Assembly: GCF_001752395.1 (NCBI RefSeq)
Contig: NZ_MKEK01000001.1
Span: forward strand, 185,466-249,465
Length of the DNA stretch: 64,000 bases
DNA from: Rheinheimera salexigens
GTDB lineage: Bacteria; Pseudomonadota; Gammaproteobacteria; Enterobacterales; Alteromonadaceae
Direction: 5' to 3'
Shown: piece by piece, positions 24,307 to 38,663 of the stretch
Layout of the letters: the number at the start of each line of letters is the position of its first letter
How positions within the stretch are numbered: position 1 is the stretch's first letter
The notes under the pieces: model-generated
Database searches by the model: none
The model's input: only the letters and a program-made list of their open reading frames with translations
What the model was told of the DNA's origin: nothing
Translations under genes and position numbers: made by a program

Positions 24307-24718
24307 TTTTTACCACCTCTTTTATTATTATTAACAATAACAATGCAGGCTTTATACCAATTATGGTTAAATTATTATTTTATAACCAACTGATTATATA
24401 GGATTTATAATAATTGAAAGTTTAGAGATAGATGTGATCGGTAATATTTACTGCTTTAGCATAAGAATTACCGATAATAAGATAGAACAAAAAAATATTA
24501 TTAATTGCACCTTAGTATTTTTGGCTTATTTTCTCGGGTTTGTTTTCGCAGAAGAGTTTCGTAGAGTTGTGCTGGTAGTTTTGTAATGGAAAAGTTTATG
24601 TTGCATCAAGCAAGTTGCCAACGTTAACACGCAAAAGTTCAGTGTATTAACGTTAGCTTACCTACTGCTTATAGAGGAAATTGTTGCTGTAGTTTTACTT
24701 TATGCTCGTAAAACATAG
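24307..24718. other. Intergenic region with two inverted repeats
   Basis: This 412 bp gap lies between the 3' end of glyS and the start of the small hypothetical gene. It holds a perfect 9 bp inverted repeat, ATCGGTAAT (24437-24445) and ATTACCGAT (24467-24475), and a second near-perfect one around AACGTTAA (24620-24627) and TTAACGTT (24647-24654). A 50-codon open frame from GTG at 24434 overlaps the first repeat but lacks a clear ribosome-binding site. No gene is called. Confidence 0.5.
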
Positions 24719-26776
24719 TTATTGCAAAACTGAGATATCCGCGACTTGTAAAAACAGCTCTCTTAATTGTTTTAATAACGCTTGGCGGTTTAGTTTTACT
24801 GCTGCGTCATCGGCATTCACCATTACATTATCGAAGAACTGATCGATTACCTGCTGCATTTTGGCTAAATGCATTAAGCCGTCTGTATAACTTTGCAGCT
24901 TAGCCTGCTCTGCTTGCTCTGCTGTAATTGCTTGATATAACGCCTGCTCTTCAACTTGTTGTAATAACTTTACATCAACGGTATCAGGAATAGCCGTATC
25001 AATTTTAGCTAAGATATTAGCAACCCGTTTATTTGCAGCAGCTAAGGCAGCTGCAGCATCAAGTTTACGGAACTCTGCAACCGCTTTGACCCGTTGGTTA
25101 AAGTCTGCTGGTACCGTTGGACGACGCGCTAACACCGCTTGGATAACATCAACGGTATAACCTTGATCTTGATACCAGGCTCTAAATCGGCCTAACATAA
25201 ACTCTAAAACATCAGTAGCAACATTGGCATTAGTTAACTTATCACCAAAGGTTTGCTGGCTAAAAGCAATAATGTCGACCAAATCTAGATTAAGATCTTT
25301 ATCTACCATAATGCGTAATGCACCAATGGCAGCACGACGTAATGCAAACGGATCTTTATCACCTTTTGGTGCTTGGCCAATACCAAAGATACCCACTAAA
25401 CTATCAAGTTTATCGGCGATAGCCACCGCTGCGCCTTCTAAACGAGTGGGTAACTGATCACCGGCAAACCGTGGCATATACTGCTCATTTAAGGCTAATG
25501 CGACTGTTTCATTTTCGCCATCAAATCGAGCGTAGTGCATGCCCATAATGCCTTGTACTTCTGGAAACTCACCCACCATATTGGTCATTAAGTCGGTTTT
25601 AGACAGTAAACCTGCGCGCTGGGCAGCCGTTTTATCAGCACCAATTTTTTCAGCAACATAGGCAGCTAATTGACTAATACGCTCAGACTTTTCGGCTAAG
25701 GTACCCAGTTGCTTTTGAAATAACACACTGCTTAAACTGTCTAATCTTGAAGCCAACGTTTGTTTGCGGTCTGTATTAAAAAAGAATTCAGCATCGGCTA
25801 AGCGTGGTCGTACTACTTTTTCATTACCTGAAATAACTTGCTGCGGATCTTTGCTCTCAATATTAGTCACAAAGATAAATTTATTTTGTAAGTTACCCGC
25901 TGCATCCACTACCGGAAAATACTTTTGATTATCCTTCATGGTTGAAATTAACGGCTCTGCTGGTATATCTAAAAAACTTTGTTCAAAGCTACCGACTAGT
26001 ACGACAGGCCACTCAACTAATGCAGTTACTTCATCCAATAAATCAGCATCCATTAACGCTTGGCCATTTAACTGTTTTGCGGCTTCTGTTACACCTTGCT
26101 CGATAATGGCTTTACGTTTGCTAAAGTCAGCAATAACATAACCACTCTCTAGCGCCGTTTCATAATGCTCAGCATTTTGGATCTTAATTTTTGCCGGAGC
26201 ATGAAAGCGGTGACCGTAACTATGATTACTACTGTCTTTGCCCATAATATTCGCTGGAATAACATCATTACCGTATAACATAATAATACTGTGCACTGGC
26301 CGAATAAATTCCACTTTTGAACTGCCCCAACGCATTGGTTTAGCGATTGGTAGCTTAGCTAAGGCAGATGTAACAATTTCAGCTAATAAGCTGCTGGTGT
26401 TCGAACCAGGCTGTATTTGCTTATGCAGTAACCAAGCGCCTTTATCTGTTTCTAGTCGCTCTGCTTGCTCAACCGTTATACCACAGCCTTTAGCCCAACC
26501 TATGGCTGCCTTAGTGGCATTGCCGTCAGCATCAAATGCTGCAGCAATCGCAGGGCCACGTTTTTCTACTTCTTTATCTGCCTGTTTAGCGATGAGATTT
26601 TTCACCACAACAGCCAGTCTTCTTGGCGCGGCATACCATTTTACATCTGCATGGCTTAAATCAAGTTTTGCTAACTCTTGGCTTATATTATCGGCAAAAG
26701 CTGTTGCTAAGGTGACTAACGACTTTGGCGGTAACTCTTCTGTGCCAATTTCTACTAGAAAGTCTTGTGCGCTCAT
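24719..26776 (-). CDS. glyS: Glycine-tRNA ligase beta subunit
   Basis: GlyS is the tRNA-recognition and HD/ANC-domain subunit of the bacterial alpha2-beta2 glycyl-tRNA synthetase. The 685 residues (E. coli 689) open with the family start [15 protein letters not shown], include [20 protein letters not shown] and [10 protein letters not shown], and end in a DALR-type anticodon-binding helix bundle. The ATG directly follows the glyQ stop, and the GGAGG used for it lies inside the glyQ end, so synthesis of the two subunits is coupled. Confidence 0.97.
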   Translation of the reverse strand: MSAQDFLVEIGTEELPPKSLVTLATAFADNISQELAKLDLSHADVKWYAAPRRLAVVVKNLIAKQADKEVEKRGPAIAAAFDADGNATKAAIGWAKGCGITVEQAERLETDKGAWLLHKQIQPGSNTSSLLAEIVTSALAKLPIAKPMRWGSSKVEFIRPVHSIIMLYGNDVIPANIMGKDSSNHSYGHRFHAPAKIKIQNAEHYETALESGYVIADFSKRKAIIEQGVTEAAKQLNGQALMDADLLDEVTALVEWPVVLVGSFEQSFLDIPAEPLISTMKDNQKYFPVVDAAGNLQNKFIFVTNIESKDPQQVISGNEKVVRPRLADAEFFFNTDRKQTLASRLDSLSSVLFQKQLGTLAEKSERISQLAAYVAEKIGADKTAAQRAGLLSKTDLMTNMVGEFPEVQGIMGMHYARFDGENETVALALNEQYMPRFAGDQLPTRLEGAAVAIADKLDSLVGIFGIGQAPKGDKDPFALRRAAIGALRIMVDKDLNLDLVDIIAFSQQTFGDKLTNANVATDVLEFMLGRFRAWYQDQGYTVDVIQAVLARRPTVPADFNQRVKAVAEFRKLDAAAALAAANKRVANILAKIDTAIPDTVDVKLLQQVEEQALYQAITAEQAEQAKLQSYTDGLMHLAKMQQVIDQFFDNVMVNADDAAVKLNRQALLKQLRELFLQVADISVLQ

Positions 26777-27700
26777 TTATGCCTCCTGCGACGTTGTATT
26801 TGGCTTTTTACACAGCGGAAAACCTAGTTTCTCACGTGATGCGTAGTACGTTTCCGCACAAGCCTTAGCTAGGGTTCTTACCCGTAAAATATAACGTTGT
26901 CGTTCAGTTACAGATATCGCATGTCTGGCATCTAATAAGTTAAAAGTATGCGATGCTTTCATCGCTTTTTCATACGCGGGCAGAGCTAAACCTTTTTCAA
27001 TTAAAAATTGGCTTTCTTTTTCGCATTGATCAAAATAACTAAATAATGCCGGTACATCCGCTAGCTCAAAATTATAGGTTGATTGTTCCACTTCATTTTG
27101 ATGAAACACATCACCATAGGTTACGCAGCCAAAAGGGCCATCTGTCCAGACCAAGTCATAGATACTATCTACGCCTTGTACATACATCGCTAAGCGCTCT
27201 AAACCATAAGTAATTTCGCCCGTAACAGGGCTACACTCTATACCACCTACTTGTTGGAAGTAGGTAAATTGAGTGACTTCCATACCATTAAGCCACACTT
27301 CCCAACCTAAGCCCCAAGCGCCTAAGGTGGGTGATTCCCAGTTATCTTCAACAAAGCGAATATCATGGACTAATGTATCAATGCCTAATGCTTGAAGTGA
27401 TCCTAAGTACAGTTCTTGAATATTATCAGGCGAAGGTTTTAAGATGACTTGAAACTGATAATATTGCTGTAAGCGCATTGGATTATCGCCATAACGGCCA
27501 TCCGTAGGGCGACGACAAGGCTGTACATAAGCGGCATTAGTTGGCTCTGGGCCAAGCGATCGTAAAAAAGTCATAGGATGAAAAGTACCGGCACCCACTT
27601 CTAGATCTAATGGCTGTACCAGTACGCAGCCTTGACGAGCCCAATAGTCCTGTAAGGTCTGTATTAAGCCTTGAAAGGTTTTAATATCATACGTGTTCAT
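26777..27700 (-). CDS. glyQ: Glycine-tRNA ligase alpha subunit
   Basis: GlyQ is the class II catalytic subunit that activates glycine and charges tRNA-Gly. The 307 residues (E. coli 303) start with [20 protein letters not shown] and contain [30 protein letters not shown] and [20 protein letters not shown], all family hallmarks. It is followed with no gap by glyS. It lies downstream of gyrB but a terminator separates them, so glyQS has its own promoter in 27701-27780. Confidence 0.97.
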   Translation of the reverse strand: MNTYDIKTFQGLIQTLQDYWARQGCVLVQPLDLEVGAGTFHPMTFLRSLGPEPTNAAYVQPCRRPTDGRYGDNPMRLQQYYQFQVILKPSPDNIQELYLGSLQALGIDTLVHDIRFVEDNWESPTLGAWGLGWEVWLNGMEVTQFTYFQQVGGIECSPVTGEITYGLERLAMYVQGVDSIYDLVWTDGPFGCVTYGDVFHQNEVEQSTYNFELADVPALFSYFDQCEKESQFLIEKGLALPAYEKAMKASHTFNLLDARHAISVTERQRYILRVRTLAKACAETYYASREKLGFPLCKKPNTTSQEA

Positions 27701-27782
27701 GCTTGATAACTCGCTAAAAAATGTCTGAAAATTATACCTAGTTGCCCTACTTAACTGTAGCGCTTAACGGCTTTTTATAGTG

Positions 27783-27808
27783 AAAAAAGGGGCCTAAGCC
27801 CCTTTTTT
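27783..27808 (-). terminator. gyrB terminator
   Basis: A GGGGC/GCCCC stem with a 4 nt TTAG loop, flanked by A6 and T6-8 runs, extends the helix to 11 bp. It lies 17 bp after the gyrB stop on the minus strand and could also work from the other side. Confidence 0.9.
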
Positions 27809-27824
27809 TTATTTCGTAATTGGA

Positions 27825-31344
<3,520 letters not shown>

Positions 31345-31347
31345 TAA

Positions 31348-32451
31348 TTATAAGCGCATCGGCATAACAACATATGATGCCCCAACATTACCCACACCTT
31401 CAACTAAAGCACTGGAATTGGCGTCATTTAAATGTAGTATTACTAAATCAGTCGATAAGGTGTTTAGCACATCCAATAAATAGCCAACATTAAAACCTAT
31501 TTCTAAATTGTCGCCTTGATACTCAACTTCAATTTGCTCTTCGGCTTGTTCATGCTCAGGGTTATTCGCCACAATATGTAAGCCACCCGGTGTTAATGTA
31601 AAACGCACACCACGATATTTTTCATTGGATAAAATTGACGCTCTAGTACAAGCATCTTTAAGAATGCTGCGATGGGCAGTGACCAACTTAGTACTATTGC
31701 GTGGTAATACTCGACGATAGTCTGGAAAGCGGCCATCAATCAATTTGCTGCTGAACACAAAATTACTGTCGGTTAAACGAATATGATTTTGACCAAAACT
31801 TAATTGAATTTGCTGCTCATCATTGGCTAATAAGCGCATAATTTCCATTACGCCTTTACGCGGAATAATAATTTGTTTTTGTTCGGCATTAAAACCTGGT
31901 AGTTCTAGTAAGCTTAAGGCTAAACGGTGACCATCTGTAGCAACAGCTCGCACTTGACCATTATCAGTTTCAAATAATAAACCATTTAAATAATAACGTA
32001 CGTCTTGGTTGGCCATCGAGAAAGCGGTGTCATCTAACAGCTTTCGCAGTTGCTGACGGCTTAATTCAATATCAACTTCACCTTGCCAGCTTTCTAAATT
32101 TGGATATTCTGCTGCACTTAGTGTCGATAAGGTAAACTTAGTTTTACCACAACTTAAAATACAATTATCAGCTTGGACTAAAACATTAATATCCGCGCTA
32201 TCGGGTAAGCTGCGGCATATGTCTAATAATTTTTTTGCCGGAACCGTTATACGGCCTTCAGCTTGAATAGATAAGGCATCAGTGGTTGCCACTAACTCCA
32301 CTTCTAAATCAGTACCGGTTAATGACAAGCGGCCATCAGCTACTTCTACTAATACATTTGATAAAATTGGTAATGTATGACGACGCTCTATCGCGCCGGA
32401 CACCATCTGCAATGGCTTTAATAACGCATCTCTGTTAATAACAAATTGCAT
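31348..32451 (-). CDS. dnaN: DNA polymerase III beta sliding clamp
   Basis: DnaN forms the dimeric ring clamp that tethers polymerase III and other repair factors. The 367 residues (E. coli 366) form three clamp domains; recognisable blocks are RRHTLPILSNVLVEV (about 23-37), DVRYYLNGLLFE and the C-terminal VMPMRL that ends every clamp. It lies 13 bp after dnaA and three before recF, so is part of the dnaA operon. Confidence 0.98.
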   Translation of the reverse strand: MQFVINRDALLKPLQMVSGAIERRHTLPILSNVLVEVADGRLSLTGTDLEVELVATTDALSIQAEGRITVPAKKLLDICRSLPDSADINVLVQADNCILSCGKTKFTLSTLSAAEYPNLESWQGEVDIELSRQQLRKLLDDTAFSMANQDVRYYLNGLLFETDNGQVRAVATDGHRLALSLLELPGFNAEQKQIIIPRKGVMEIMRLLANDEQQIQLSFGQNHIRLTDSNFVFSSKLIDGRFPDYRRVLPRNSTKLVTAHRSILKDACTRASILSNEKYRGVRFTLTPGGLHIVANNPEHEQAEEQIEVEYQGDNLEIGFNVGYLLDVLNTLSTDLVILHLNDANSSALVEGVGNVGASYVVMPMRL

Positions 32452-32464
32452 GAGCAGATCCCTG

Positions 32465-33838
32465 TTACGATGACAATGTACGAATTAGGTTTTGAAAATC
32501 TTCTTTTATTTCATGCGTTTCTTCTTTTAGTGATTCAATTCTACGGCACGCATGCAACACAGTAGTATGATCCCGACCACCAAAAGCATCACCAATTTCC
32601 GGTAAACTATGGTTTGTTAACTCTTTAGATAATGCCATCGCCATTTGCCGCGGCCTTGCCACTGAACGTGAGCGACGTTTAGACAATAAATCGGCTATAC
32701 GTATCTTATAATATTCAGCGACTGTTTTTTGAATATTTTCAATCGTGACTAATTTATCTTGTAAGGCTAATAAATCTCGTAACGCTTCGCGCACAAAGTC
32801 GATAGTAATCGGTCGGCCAGTAAAGTTAGCATTGGCGATAACACGATTAAGCGCACCTTCCAGTTCACGCACGTTAGAACGTAAACGCTTGGCAATAAAA
32901 AAGGCCACCTCTTCAGGTAAACGGATTTGATTTTCATGCGCCTTGCGCATCAAGATCGCGACACGTGTTTCTAGCTCTGGAGGCTCGATAGCAATGGTTA
33001 ATCCCCAACCAAAACGAGATTTCAAACGATCTTCAACGCCATCGATTTCTTTAGGATAACGATCGCTGGTTAAAATAATTTGTTGGTTGCCTTCTAACAA
33101 GGCATTAAAAGTGTGGAAAAACTCTTCTTGCGAGCGTTCTTTATTAGCAAAAAATTGAATATCATCTATAAGCAGCGCATCAACCGAACGATAATAACGT
33201 TTAAACTCTTCTATGGCATTGTTTTGTAATGCTTTAACCATATCCTGAACAAAGCGTTCTGAATGCATATAAATAACTTTTGCATCCGGCTTTTTAGCTA
33301 AAATACCATTACCCACCGCATGCAATAAGTGGGTTTTACCCAAACCCGTGCCACCATAAATAAATAACGGGTTATAAGCTGTACCTGGGTTATCGGCGAC
33401 TTGGCTGGCTGCTGCTCGAGCTAATTGGTTAGATTTACCTTCAACAAAGTTAGTAAAAGTATAAATAGCACGCACATTACTGGTAACAATGGTTTTTGGC
33501 GCCGGTTCAACGACTTCTTGCTCTTTTACCACCCGTCTTGGGGCTACACTAAAAGTGGCTGGCGATACTGGCGCAACCCGATTGCTATGTTGCTGACTGG
33601 AACCGACATCAAATTTAAGCCGTGGCGCGTCATCACCACAGTAATCTTGAATAAGCTCTTGAATACGGTTTAAATATTTTTCACGTACCCAATCTAATAC
33701 AAAGCGATTAGGCGCATATAAAGTTAAACCTGCGTCAGAACTATCAGCCTGCAGTGGGCGGATCCACATGCTAAAATGTTGCGCGGTCAATTCTGCTTGC
33801 AGCGCTTGCAGGCAATTTTGCCAAACGGACTGATACAC
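32465..33838 (-). CDS. dnaA: Chromosomal replication initiator DnaA
   Basis: DnaA binds DnaA boxes and opens oriC. The start is set at the GTG at 33836-33838, with GGAG five bases upstream; this gives 457 residues beginning like E. coli DnaA (a GTG start, then xSxWQxCL), whereas an ATG at 33859 would add seven residues. Domains: I (1-90), linker, AAA+ with Walker [12 protein letters not shown] and Walker [10 protein letters not shown], and the C-terminal DnaA-box helix-turn-helix [16 protein letters not shown] DnaA box upstream (33915-33923) suggests autoregulation. Confidence 0.97.
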   Translation of the reverse strand: MYQSVWQNCLQALQAELTAQHFSMWIRPLQADSSDAGLTLYAPNRFVLDWVREKYLNRIQELIQDYCGDDAPRLKFDVGSSQQHSNRVAPVSPATFSVAPRRVVKEQEVVEPAPKTIVTSNVRAIYTFTNFVEGKSNQLARAAASQVADNPGTAYNPLFIYGGTGLGKTHLLHAVGNGILAKKPDAKVIYMHSERFVQDMVKALQNNAIEEFKRYYRSVDALLIDDIQFFANKERSQEEFFHTFNALLEGNQQIILTSDRYPKEIDGVEDRLKSRFGWGLTIAIEPPELETRVAILMRKAHENQIRLPEEVAFFIAKRLRSNVRELEGALNRVIANANFTGRPITIDFVREALRDLLALQDKLVTIENIQKTVAEYYKIRIADLLSKRRSRSVARPRQMAMALSKELTNHSLPEIGDAFGGRDHTTVLHACRRIESLKEETHEIKEDFQNLIRTLSS

Positions 33839-34286
33839 CTTCTCTCCTGAAGCCCTCATTTACCATGGTAAATAGGCTGGCGTAGCTAAAATAATCTACC
33901 ATTATGATACGATCTTATCCACAACTTCAATATTGACTTTTGCAAATTTAGCGTTGCAGCAAGATTAACAGCTTAACTAGCTGATTTAAAACTAAATATA
34001 TTACTTATATTGTTTCATACTAACCCGCTAAATTCCATGCTGAAAAACAGATAAAAACAAAGTAACCCACAATTTGTTCAACTAAAGTAGCCTAGGCTGT
34101 GGAAAACTTATTAAAAACCCTAATTAAATAAGGATCAAACATGATCGAGTATAATAAAACCGCGGATCTGATTGACTTTGCTCTCCAGACTACTTAAAAT
34201 TCGCGCTCATTTTTGTTAGCTGCGTTTTGGTACTTTTTGCTAAAACACAGGAACCTTTAGTAAATTTTTGACCAGACGGGTGAACT
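33839..34286. other. dnaA-rpmH divergent regulatory region
   Basis: This AT-rich gap holds a perfect DnaA box TTATCCACA (33915-33923, plus strand), a second box TTTTCCACA (minus strand, 34098-34106) and four GATC sites. A TATAAT at 34150-34155 is a candidate -10 for rpmH, without a clear -35. It fits autoregulated promoters for both directions. With only two boxes and no 13-mer array it is a weaker origin candidate than the mioC-mnmG gap. Confidence 0.65.
33915..33923 (+). promoter_or_regulatory. DnaA box upstream of dnaA
   Basis: A perfect TTATCCACA, 77 bp from the dnaA start, positioned for DnaA autoregulation. Confidence 0.8.
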
Positions 34287-34424
34287 ATGAGTAAAAGAAC
34301 TTTTCAACCAAGCGTTTTAAAACGCAAACGCAATCACGGTTTCCGTGCACGTATGGCCACTAAAAATGGTCGTGCAGTTTTAGCACGTCGTCGTGCTAAA
34401 GGCCGTCAGCGCTTATCTGCCTAA
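34287..34424 (+). CDS. rpmH: 50S ribosomal protein L34
   Basis: A 45-residue, very basic ribosomal protein of the large subunit. It starts [20 protein letters not shown] and ends GRQRLSA, the L34 signature throughout. It is too short for most ORF filters but unmistakable. ACGGGTG lies upstream of the ATG. It leads rpmH-rnpA-yidD-yidC-mnmE, divergent from dnaA as in most gammaproteobacteria. Confidence 0.97.
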   Translation: MSKRTFQPSVLKRKRNHGFRARMATKNGRAVLARRRAKGRQRLSA

Positions 34425-34442
34425 TTGGTAGCTAAGTACTGA

Positions 34443-34817
34443 GTGGTGAATTTAAAATTCGGCCGGGAGTTACGATTACTAACTCCTGGTCAATTCGATA
34501 ATGTCTTTCAACAACCTTTCCGGGTCTCTTCTCCGTTATTTACTATCCTCGCTAAATCCAATAATTTATCTCATGCTAGATTAGGTCTTACCATTGCCAA
34601 AAAACGTGTTAAATTAGCGGTGCAACGTAACCGTATTAAACGCTTTGTACGCAATAACTTCCGTTTACATCAACACGAGTTACCAGGCGTTGATTTAGTA
34701 TTAATGGTTAAAGGCGATATTAGTAATACTGAAAATAATGAATTACAGAAGCAACTGGAAAAGCTATGGAGAAAAATCGTTCGCCAGCACACCGCTTTGC
34801 AATCCGCTGCGCGTTAA
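34443..34817 (+). CDS. rnpA: Ribonuclease P protein component
   Basis: RnpA is the protein cofactor of RNase P, which trims tRNA 5' leaders. The 124-residue protein shows the RNA-binding core [20 protein letters not shown] (about 40-59) and [11 protein letters not shown]. The start is one of two tandem GTG codons (34443 or 34446); no ATG is available. It lies 18 bp after rpmH and overlaps yidD by 52 bp, as in E. coli. Confidence 0.95.
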   Translation: MVNLKFGRELRLLTPGQFDNVFQQPFRVSSPLFTILAKSNNLSHARLGLTIAKKRVKLAVQRNRIKRFVRNNFRLHQHELPGVDLVLMVKGDISNTENNELQKQLEKLWRKIVRQHTALQSAAR

Positions 34818-35029
34818 CGCTGATCCGCGGTTATCAAACATTCATTAGTCCAATCTTAGGGCCTAGTTGTCGTTTTTATCCAACCTGCTCACACTATAGC
34901 GTTACAGCCATAGAACGTTTCGGTATACTAAAAGGCAGTTGGTTAGCAACTAAGCGTATCTTAAGATGTCACCCTTTAAATGCAGGCGGGAATGATCCTG
35001 TTCCTGAAAAGCACAACGAGAATAACTAA
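34766..35029 (+). CDS. yidD: Membrane protein insertion efficiency factor YidD
   Basis: An 87-residue basic amphipathic protein that helps YidC insert membrane proteins. The family core [20 protein letters not shown] (about 23-42) with its Cys pair, and [13 protein letters not shown] near the end, are present. It starts inside rnpA in another frame, the conserved overlap, and ends three bases before yidC. Confidence 0.94.
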   Translation: MEKNRSPAHRFAIRCALTLIRGYQTFISPILGPSCRFYPTCSHYSVTAIERFGILKGSWLATKRILRCHPLNAGGNDPVPEKHNENN

Positions 35030-35032
35030 GCC

Positions 35033-36679
35033 ATGGAATCACAACGTAGTTTTTTAGTTATCGGTCTAGCTCTAGTCAGTTTTTTACTCTGGCAGCAATG
35101 GCAAACTGATCAAGCGCCACCAGCTCCTACGACCGTAACCCAAAGTAGCTCAAATCAAAATAGCTCTAATGCCATTGATATGAGTTCAACTAGTTCAGAG
35201 CAGGCTGTTGTTAGCAACACCAATGCTCAAGCTAAAGTTATCAATATCAGCACTGACGTTTTGCAACTGCAAATCGACAACCGTGGTGGTGATATCATCG
35301 GCTTAAAATTACCGAAATATACCGTAAGCAAAGACAGCGATGAGCTGTATACCTTAATGCGTAAATTACCCGGTTTTGAGTTTACTGCTCAATCAGGCTT
35401 AATTGGCCGCGACGGTCCAGACGATAGCCGTACTCCGCGCCCTGTTTATAGCACTACTGCACAAAATTTCAGTTTGGCTAAAGGCGAACAGCAGTTAGTG
35501 GTGCCATTGATGTATACCGCTAATGGTTTAAGTATTGAAAAACGCTTTACCTTTACCGCCGGTAATTATGATGTTCGGGTAGAATATTTTATCCACAACC
35601 AAAGTGATGAAGTTAAAACCGTACAACCATACCAACACTTAGTGCAAAGCATTGAGGGCGGAGCAGAAAGTGGTTTAATGATGCCTATCTATCGTGGTGG
35701 CGCTTATGGTACAGCCAAAGAGCGGTACACTAAGTATAAATTTGACGATATGAAAGATGAAAACCTAATCAAACCGACAACCGGTGGTTGGGCAGCCATG
35801 TTAGAGCATTACTTTGTATCGGCTTGGGTACCTGACCAACAAGCAGAAAATCAAATATACAGCCGAGTGCAAAATAATTTAGGTGTCATTGGTACTAAAG
35901 GCCCTGAAATCCATATTCAACCGGGTGCCACTGCAGAAATTGGCTCTAGCTTTTATGCCGGTCCTAAAACCCAAGATAACCTAGCAAAACTAGCTAACGG
36001 CTTAGATTTAACCGTAGATTACGGTATTTTATGGTTTATCTCACAACCTCTTTTCTGGTTATTAACCACTATTCAAGGCTTTGTGGTTAACTGGGGTGTG
36101 GCTATTATTTGTATCACCTTAATTGTTAAAGGTGCTATGTATCCGCTAACTAAAATCCAATACGAATCAATGGCTAAAATGCGTAATTTAAAGCCGAAAA
36201 TTGATGAGTTACAAGCCAAATTTAAAGACGACAAACAAAAAATGGGCCCGGCGATGATGGAACTTTATCGCAAGGAAAAAGTAAATCCGATGGGCGGCTG
36301 TTTGCCTATGATTATACAAATGCCTATTTTCTTAGCCTTATATTGGGTATTTGTCGAAAGCGTTGAATTACGTCATGCGCCATTTGCCTTATGGATCACC
36401 GATTTATCATCACAAGATCCGTTCTATGTGTTACCGGTATTATTTGGTATTAGCATGTTCATGATGCAAAAATTACAGCCAATGACCGTAACTGACCCTA
36501 TGCAACAGAAAATAATGATGTGGATGCCTGTAGCATTCTCTATTTTCTTCTTATGGTTCCCAAGTGGCTTAGTATTATATTGGTTAGTCAGTAACTTAAT
36601 TTCACTGGCGCAAATGCTGTATATTTATAGAGGTATGGAAAAGAAAGGCTTACATACCAAAAAAGCAAAAACTAGTTAA
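35033..36679 (+). CDS. yidC: Membrane protein insertase YidC
   Basis: YidC inserts and folds inner-membrane proteins alone or with SecYEG. The 548 residues (E. coli 548) begin with one membrane segment (FLVIGLALVSFLLWQQW), a large periplasmic beta domain (about 60-340), and five C-terminal membrane segments including MGGCLPMIIQMPIFLALYW. The cytoplasmic loop has the basic KMRNLKPKIDELQAKF. A terminator follows before mnmE. Confidence 0.97.
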   Translation: MESQRSFLVIGLALVSFLLWQQWQTDQAPPAPTTVTQSSSNQNSSNAIDMSSTSSEQAVVSNTNAQAKVINISTDVLQLQIDNRGGDIIGLKLPKYTVSKDSDELYTLMRKLPGFEFTAQSGLIGRDGPDDSRTPRPVYSTTAQNFSLAKGEQQLVVPLMYTANGLSIEKRFTFTAGNYDVRVEYFIHNQSDEVKTVQPYQHLVQSIEGGAESGLMMPIYRGGAYGTAKERYTKYKFDDMKDENLIKPTTGGWAAMLEHYFVSAWVPDQQAENQIYSRVQNNLGVIGTKGPEIHIQPGATAEIGSSFYAGPKTQDNLAKLANGLDLTVDYGILWFISQPLFWLLTTIQGFVVNWGVAIICITLIVKGAMYPLTKIQYESMAKMRNLKPKIDELQAKFKDDKQKMGPAMMELYRKEKVNPMGGCLPMIIQMPIFLALYWVFVESVELRHAPFALWITDLSSQDPFYVLPVLFGISMFMMQKLQPMTVTDPMQQKIMMWMPVAFSIFFLWFPSGLVLYWLVSNLISLAQMLYIYRGMEKKGLHTKKAKTS

Positions 36680-36716
36680 ACTAACAACTTACATTTAGAA
36701 TAACCGCAATACGAAC

Positions 36717-36742
36717 AGCCTGCCTTTATGGCAGGCTTTTTT
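36717..36742 (+). terminator. yidC terminator
   Basis: AGCCTGCC (36717-36724) and GGCAGGCT (36730-36737) form an 8 bp stem with a 5 nt loop, followed by five T residues. It lies between yidC and mnmE, so mnmE may depend on readthrough or its own promoter. Confidence 0.87.
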
Positions 36743-36758
36743 ATATGAAGAGGCTACT

Positions 36759-38123
36759 ATGTTTACTACTGATACTATCGCCGCATTAGCAACTGCACCA
36801 GGTCGAGCCGGTGTCGGTATTATTCGTATTTCTGGACCTCATACTAAAGATGTTGCCCAAGCTATACTACACAAGCTGCCTAAACCGCGTTACGCCGACT
36901 ATCTTGCCTTTAATGATACCAACGGTCAGGTTTTAGATCAGGGCATCGCCTTGTTCTTCCCTGGACCAAATTCCTTTACCGGTGAAGACGTTTTAGAACT
37001 ACAAGGCCATGGCGGCCCAGTGTTATTAGATTTACTGTTAAAACAAGTGCTGGCTATAGCCAATGTACGCATCGCCCGGCCCGGCGAATTTTCTGAGCGA
37101 GCTTTTTTAAACGATAAGCTCGACTTAGCCCAAGCTGAAGCCATTGCCGACTTAATTGATGCCAGCAGTGAACAAGCCGCTCGTTGCGCTATGCAATCAT
37201 TACAAGGTGAGTTTTCGCGCCATATTCACGACTTAGTCGAAAAAGTTATCTATCTACGCATGTATGTCGAAGCCGCTATTGATTTCCCGGATGAAGAAAT
37301 TGACTTTTTATCGGATGGCAAAGTGGCCACTGACCTAGCTGAAATTATCGATTACCTCAGCACACTAAAAAAACAAGCTGCCCAAGGCAGTATTTTACGC
37401 GAAGGCATGAAAGTGGTTATCGCCGGTCGACCCAATGCCGGTAAATCTAGCTTACTTAACGCTTTAGCGGGTCGTGAAGCGGCTATTGTTACCGATATTG
37501 CTGGTACTACACGTGATGTACTGCGCGAGCATATCCACATTGATGGCATGCCGCTGCATATTATAGATACCGCCGGCCTGCGTGAAGCTACCGACGCGGT
37601 AGAACAAATTGGTATCGAGCGAGCATGGCAAGAGATTAGTCAAGCCGACAGAGTACTGTTTATGGTGGATGCCACGACTACCGAAGCTTGTGATCCCAAA
37701 CTATTATGGCCCGACTTTATTGACCGGCTGCCCGAAAATTTAGGGGTGACTGTTATTCGTAATAAAGCCGATTTAAGTGGCGAAAACCTGAATCCTAAGC
37801 AACATAATGATACCCCGGTATTTGCTATCTCGGCCAAAACCGGTGCTGGCATCGACGCTTTACGCGACCATTTAAAACAATGTATTGGTTTTGACGCCAG
37901 CACTGAAGGCAGCTTTCTGGCCCGCCGCCGTCACTTAGACGCCCTAGATCGCGCCGCCGAACATCTCGCCATCGGCCAAGAGCAACTGCAAAGTTATATC
38001 GCCGGCGAAATACTGGCCGAAGAACTGCGCATTACACAGCAACACTTAAATGAAATCACCGGTGAGTTTAGCAGCGATGATTTACTCGGCCGGATTTTTA
38101 GCTCCTTTTGTATCGGTAAATAG
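36759..38123 (+). CDS. mnmE: tRNA uridine-5-carboxymethylaminomethyl modification GTPase
   Basis: MnmE works with MnmG (encoded at 50331) to make cmnm5U at the tRNA wobble base. The 454 residues show the N-terminal folate-binding domain, a helical domain, and a G domain at about 220-375 with [28 protein letters not shown] and NKAD, ending in the required C-terminal FCIGK. Length equals E. coli MnmE (454). Thirty bases separate it from the convergent HupE-like gene. Confidence 0.97.
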   Translation: MFTTDTIAALATAPGRAGVGIIRISGPHTKDVAQAILHKLPKPRYADYLAFNDTNGQVLDQGIALFFPGPNSFTGEDVLELQGHGGPVLLDLLLKQVLAIANVRIARPGEFSERAFLNDKLDLAQAEAIADLIDASSEQAARCAMQSLQGEFSRHIHDLVEKVIYLRMYVEAAIDFPDEEIDFLSDGKVATDLAEIIDYLSTLKKQAAQGSILREGMKVVIAGRPNAGKSSLLNALAGREAAIVTDIAGTTRDVLREHIHIDGMPLHIIDTAGLREATDAVEQIGIERAWQEISQADRVLFMVDATTTEACDPKLLWPDFIDRLPENLGVTVIRNKADLSGENLNPKQHNDTPVFAISAKTGAGIDALRDHLKQCIGFDASTEGSFLARRRHLDALDRAAEHLAIGQEQLQSYIAGEILAEELRITQQHLNEITGEFSSDDLLGRIFSSFCIGK

Positions 38124-38153
38124 TTTTATTGGCCAAAATTTTAATAGTAAAAA

Positions 38154-38663
38154 TTAGTTGGCTAACTGCCATTGTGCCTGGTCTTGGCTTAAAACACCTT
38201 GCTGCGCAGTGTCTGTTAGCTCAACAATCACTTTATGATCGTTAATTTTTAAAAATAGAGATGGCATACTAACCTGCTGTAAAGACGCTAATGGGCAGCC
38301 ACCGTGACCATAAATACGCACCGACTGCTGCCCGGCGTACACTTCGCGTACCAGATGTACAACCGGCAACACTTCTAATGAGCAATCAGCATTAAACGCC
38401 AGCAATGATGTTAGCAGTTGGCCAAATGACGCCTGTTGCGCCAGCAATTGTTCACTGGCTAACAACTGCCCCAAGCTATCGACTAAAAAGGGCGCCACTA
38501 TGGCCAAATCATGTTCAACGACCAGCCAGCTCCAATCAAACTCTGCGGGATGATCTTCACCACTACTTAGTTGCAACCAACTGGTACTAAAACGATGCGC
38601 TTGCGCCGGTAAAGTCACCATTAACAGTACCGCTAGGCCTAAACAGATTAGAATATTTTTCAT
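38154..38663 (-). CDS. Exported HupE/UreJ-type periplasmic domain protein, no membrane part
   Basis: A 169-residue protein with a signal peptide (LPAQA-H at about 22). The mature part begins AHRFSTSWLQL and ends near GVLSQDQAQWQL, resembling the extracytoplasmic N-terminal domain of HupE/UreJ_2 family proteins, which normally continues into about six membrane helices. Here translation stops at TAA and mnmE follows after 30 bp, so the membrane part is absent. It overlaps the preceding gene by four bases and is the last gene of the DUF4331 operon. Family assignment is by resemblance only; role unknown. Confidence 0.65.
   Translation of the reverse strand: MKNILICLGLAVLLMVTLPAQAHRFSTSWLQLSSGEDHPAEFDWSWLVVEHDLAIVAPFLVDSLGQLLASEQLLAQQASFGQLLTSLLAFNADCSLEVLPVVHLVREVYAGQQSVRIYGHGGCPLASLQQVSMPSLFLKINDHKVIVELTDTAQQGVLSQDQAQWQLAN

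Noticed and set aside
24434..24586. 50-codon GTG-started frame with a hydrophobic C-terminal part
   Set aside because: No clear ribosome-binding site, no relative recognised, and it overlaps an inverted repeat; might be a gene remnant.
26238..26846. 202-codon ORF opposite glyS/glyQ
   Set aside because: Shadow of conserved synthetase genes; composition like a reverse translation.
33839..34286. dnaA-rpmH gap as oriC
   Set aside because: Only two DnaA boxes, four GATC sites and no 13-mer array, far weaker than the mioC-mnmG gap.
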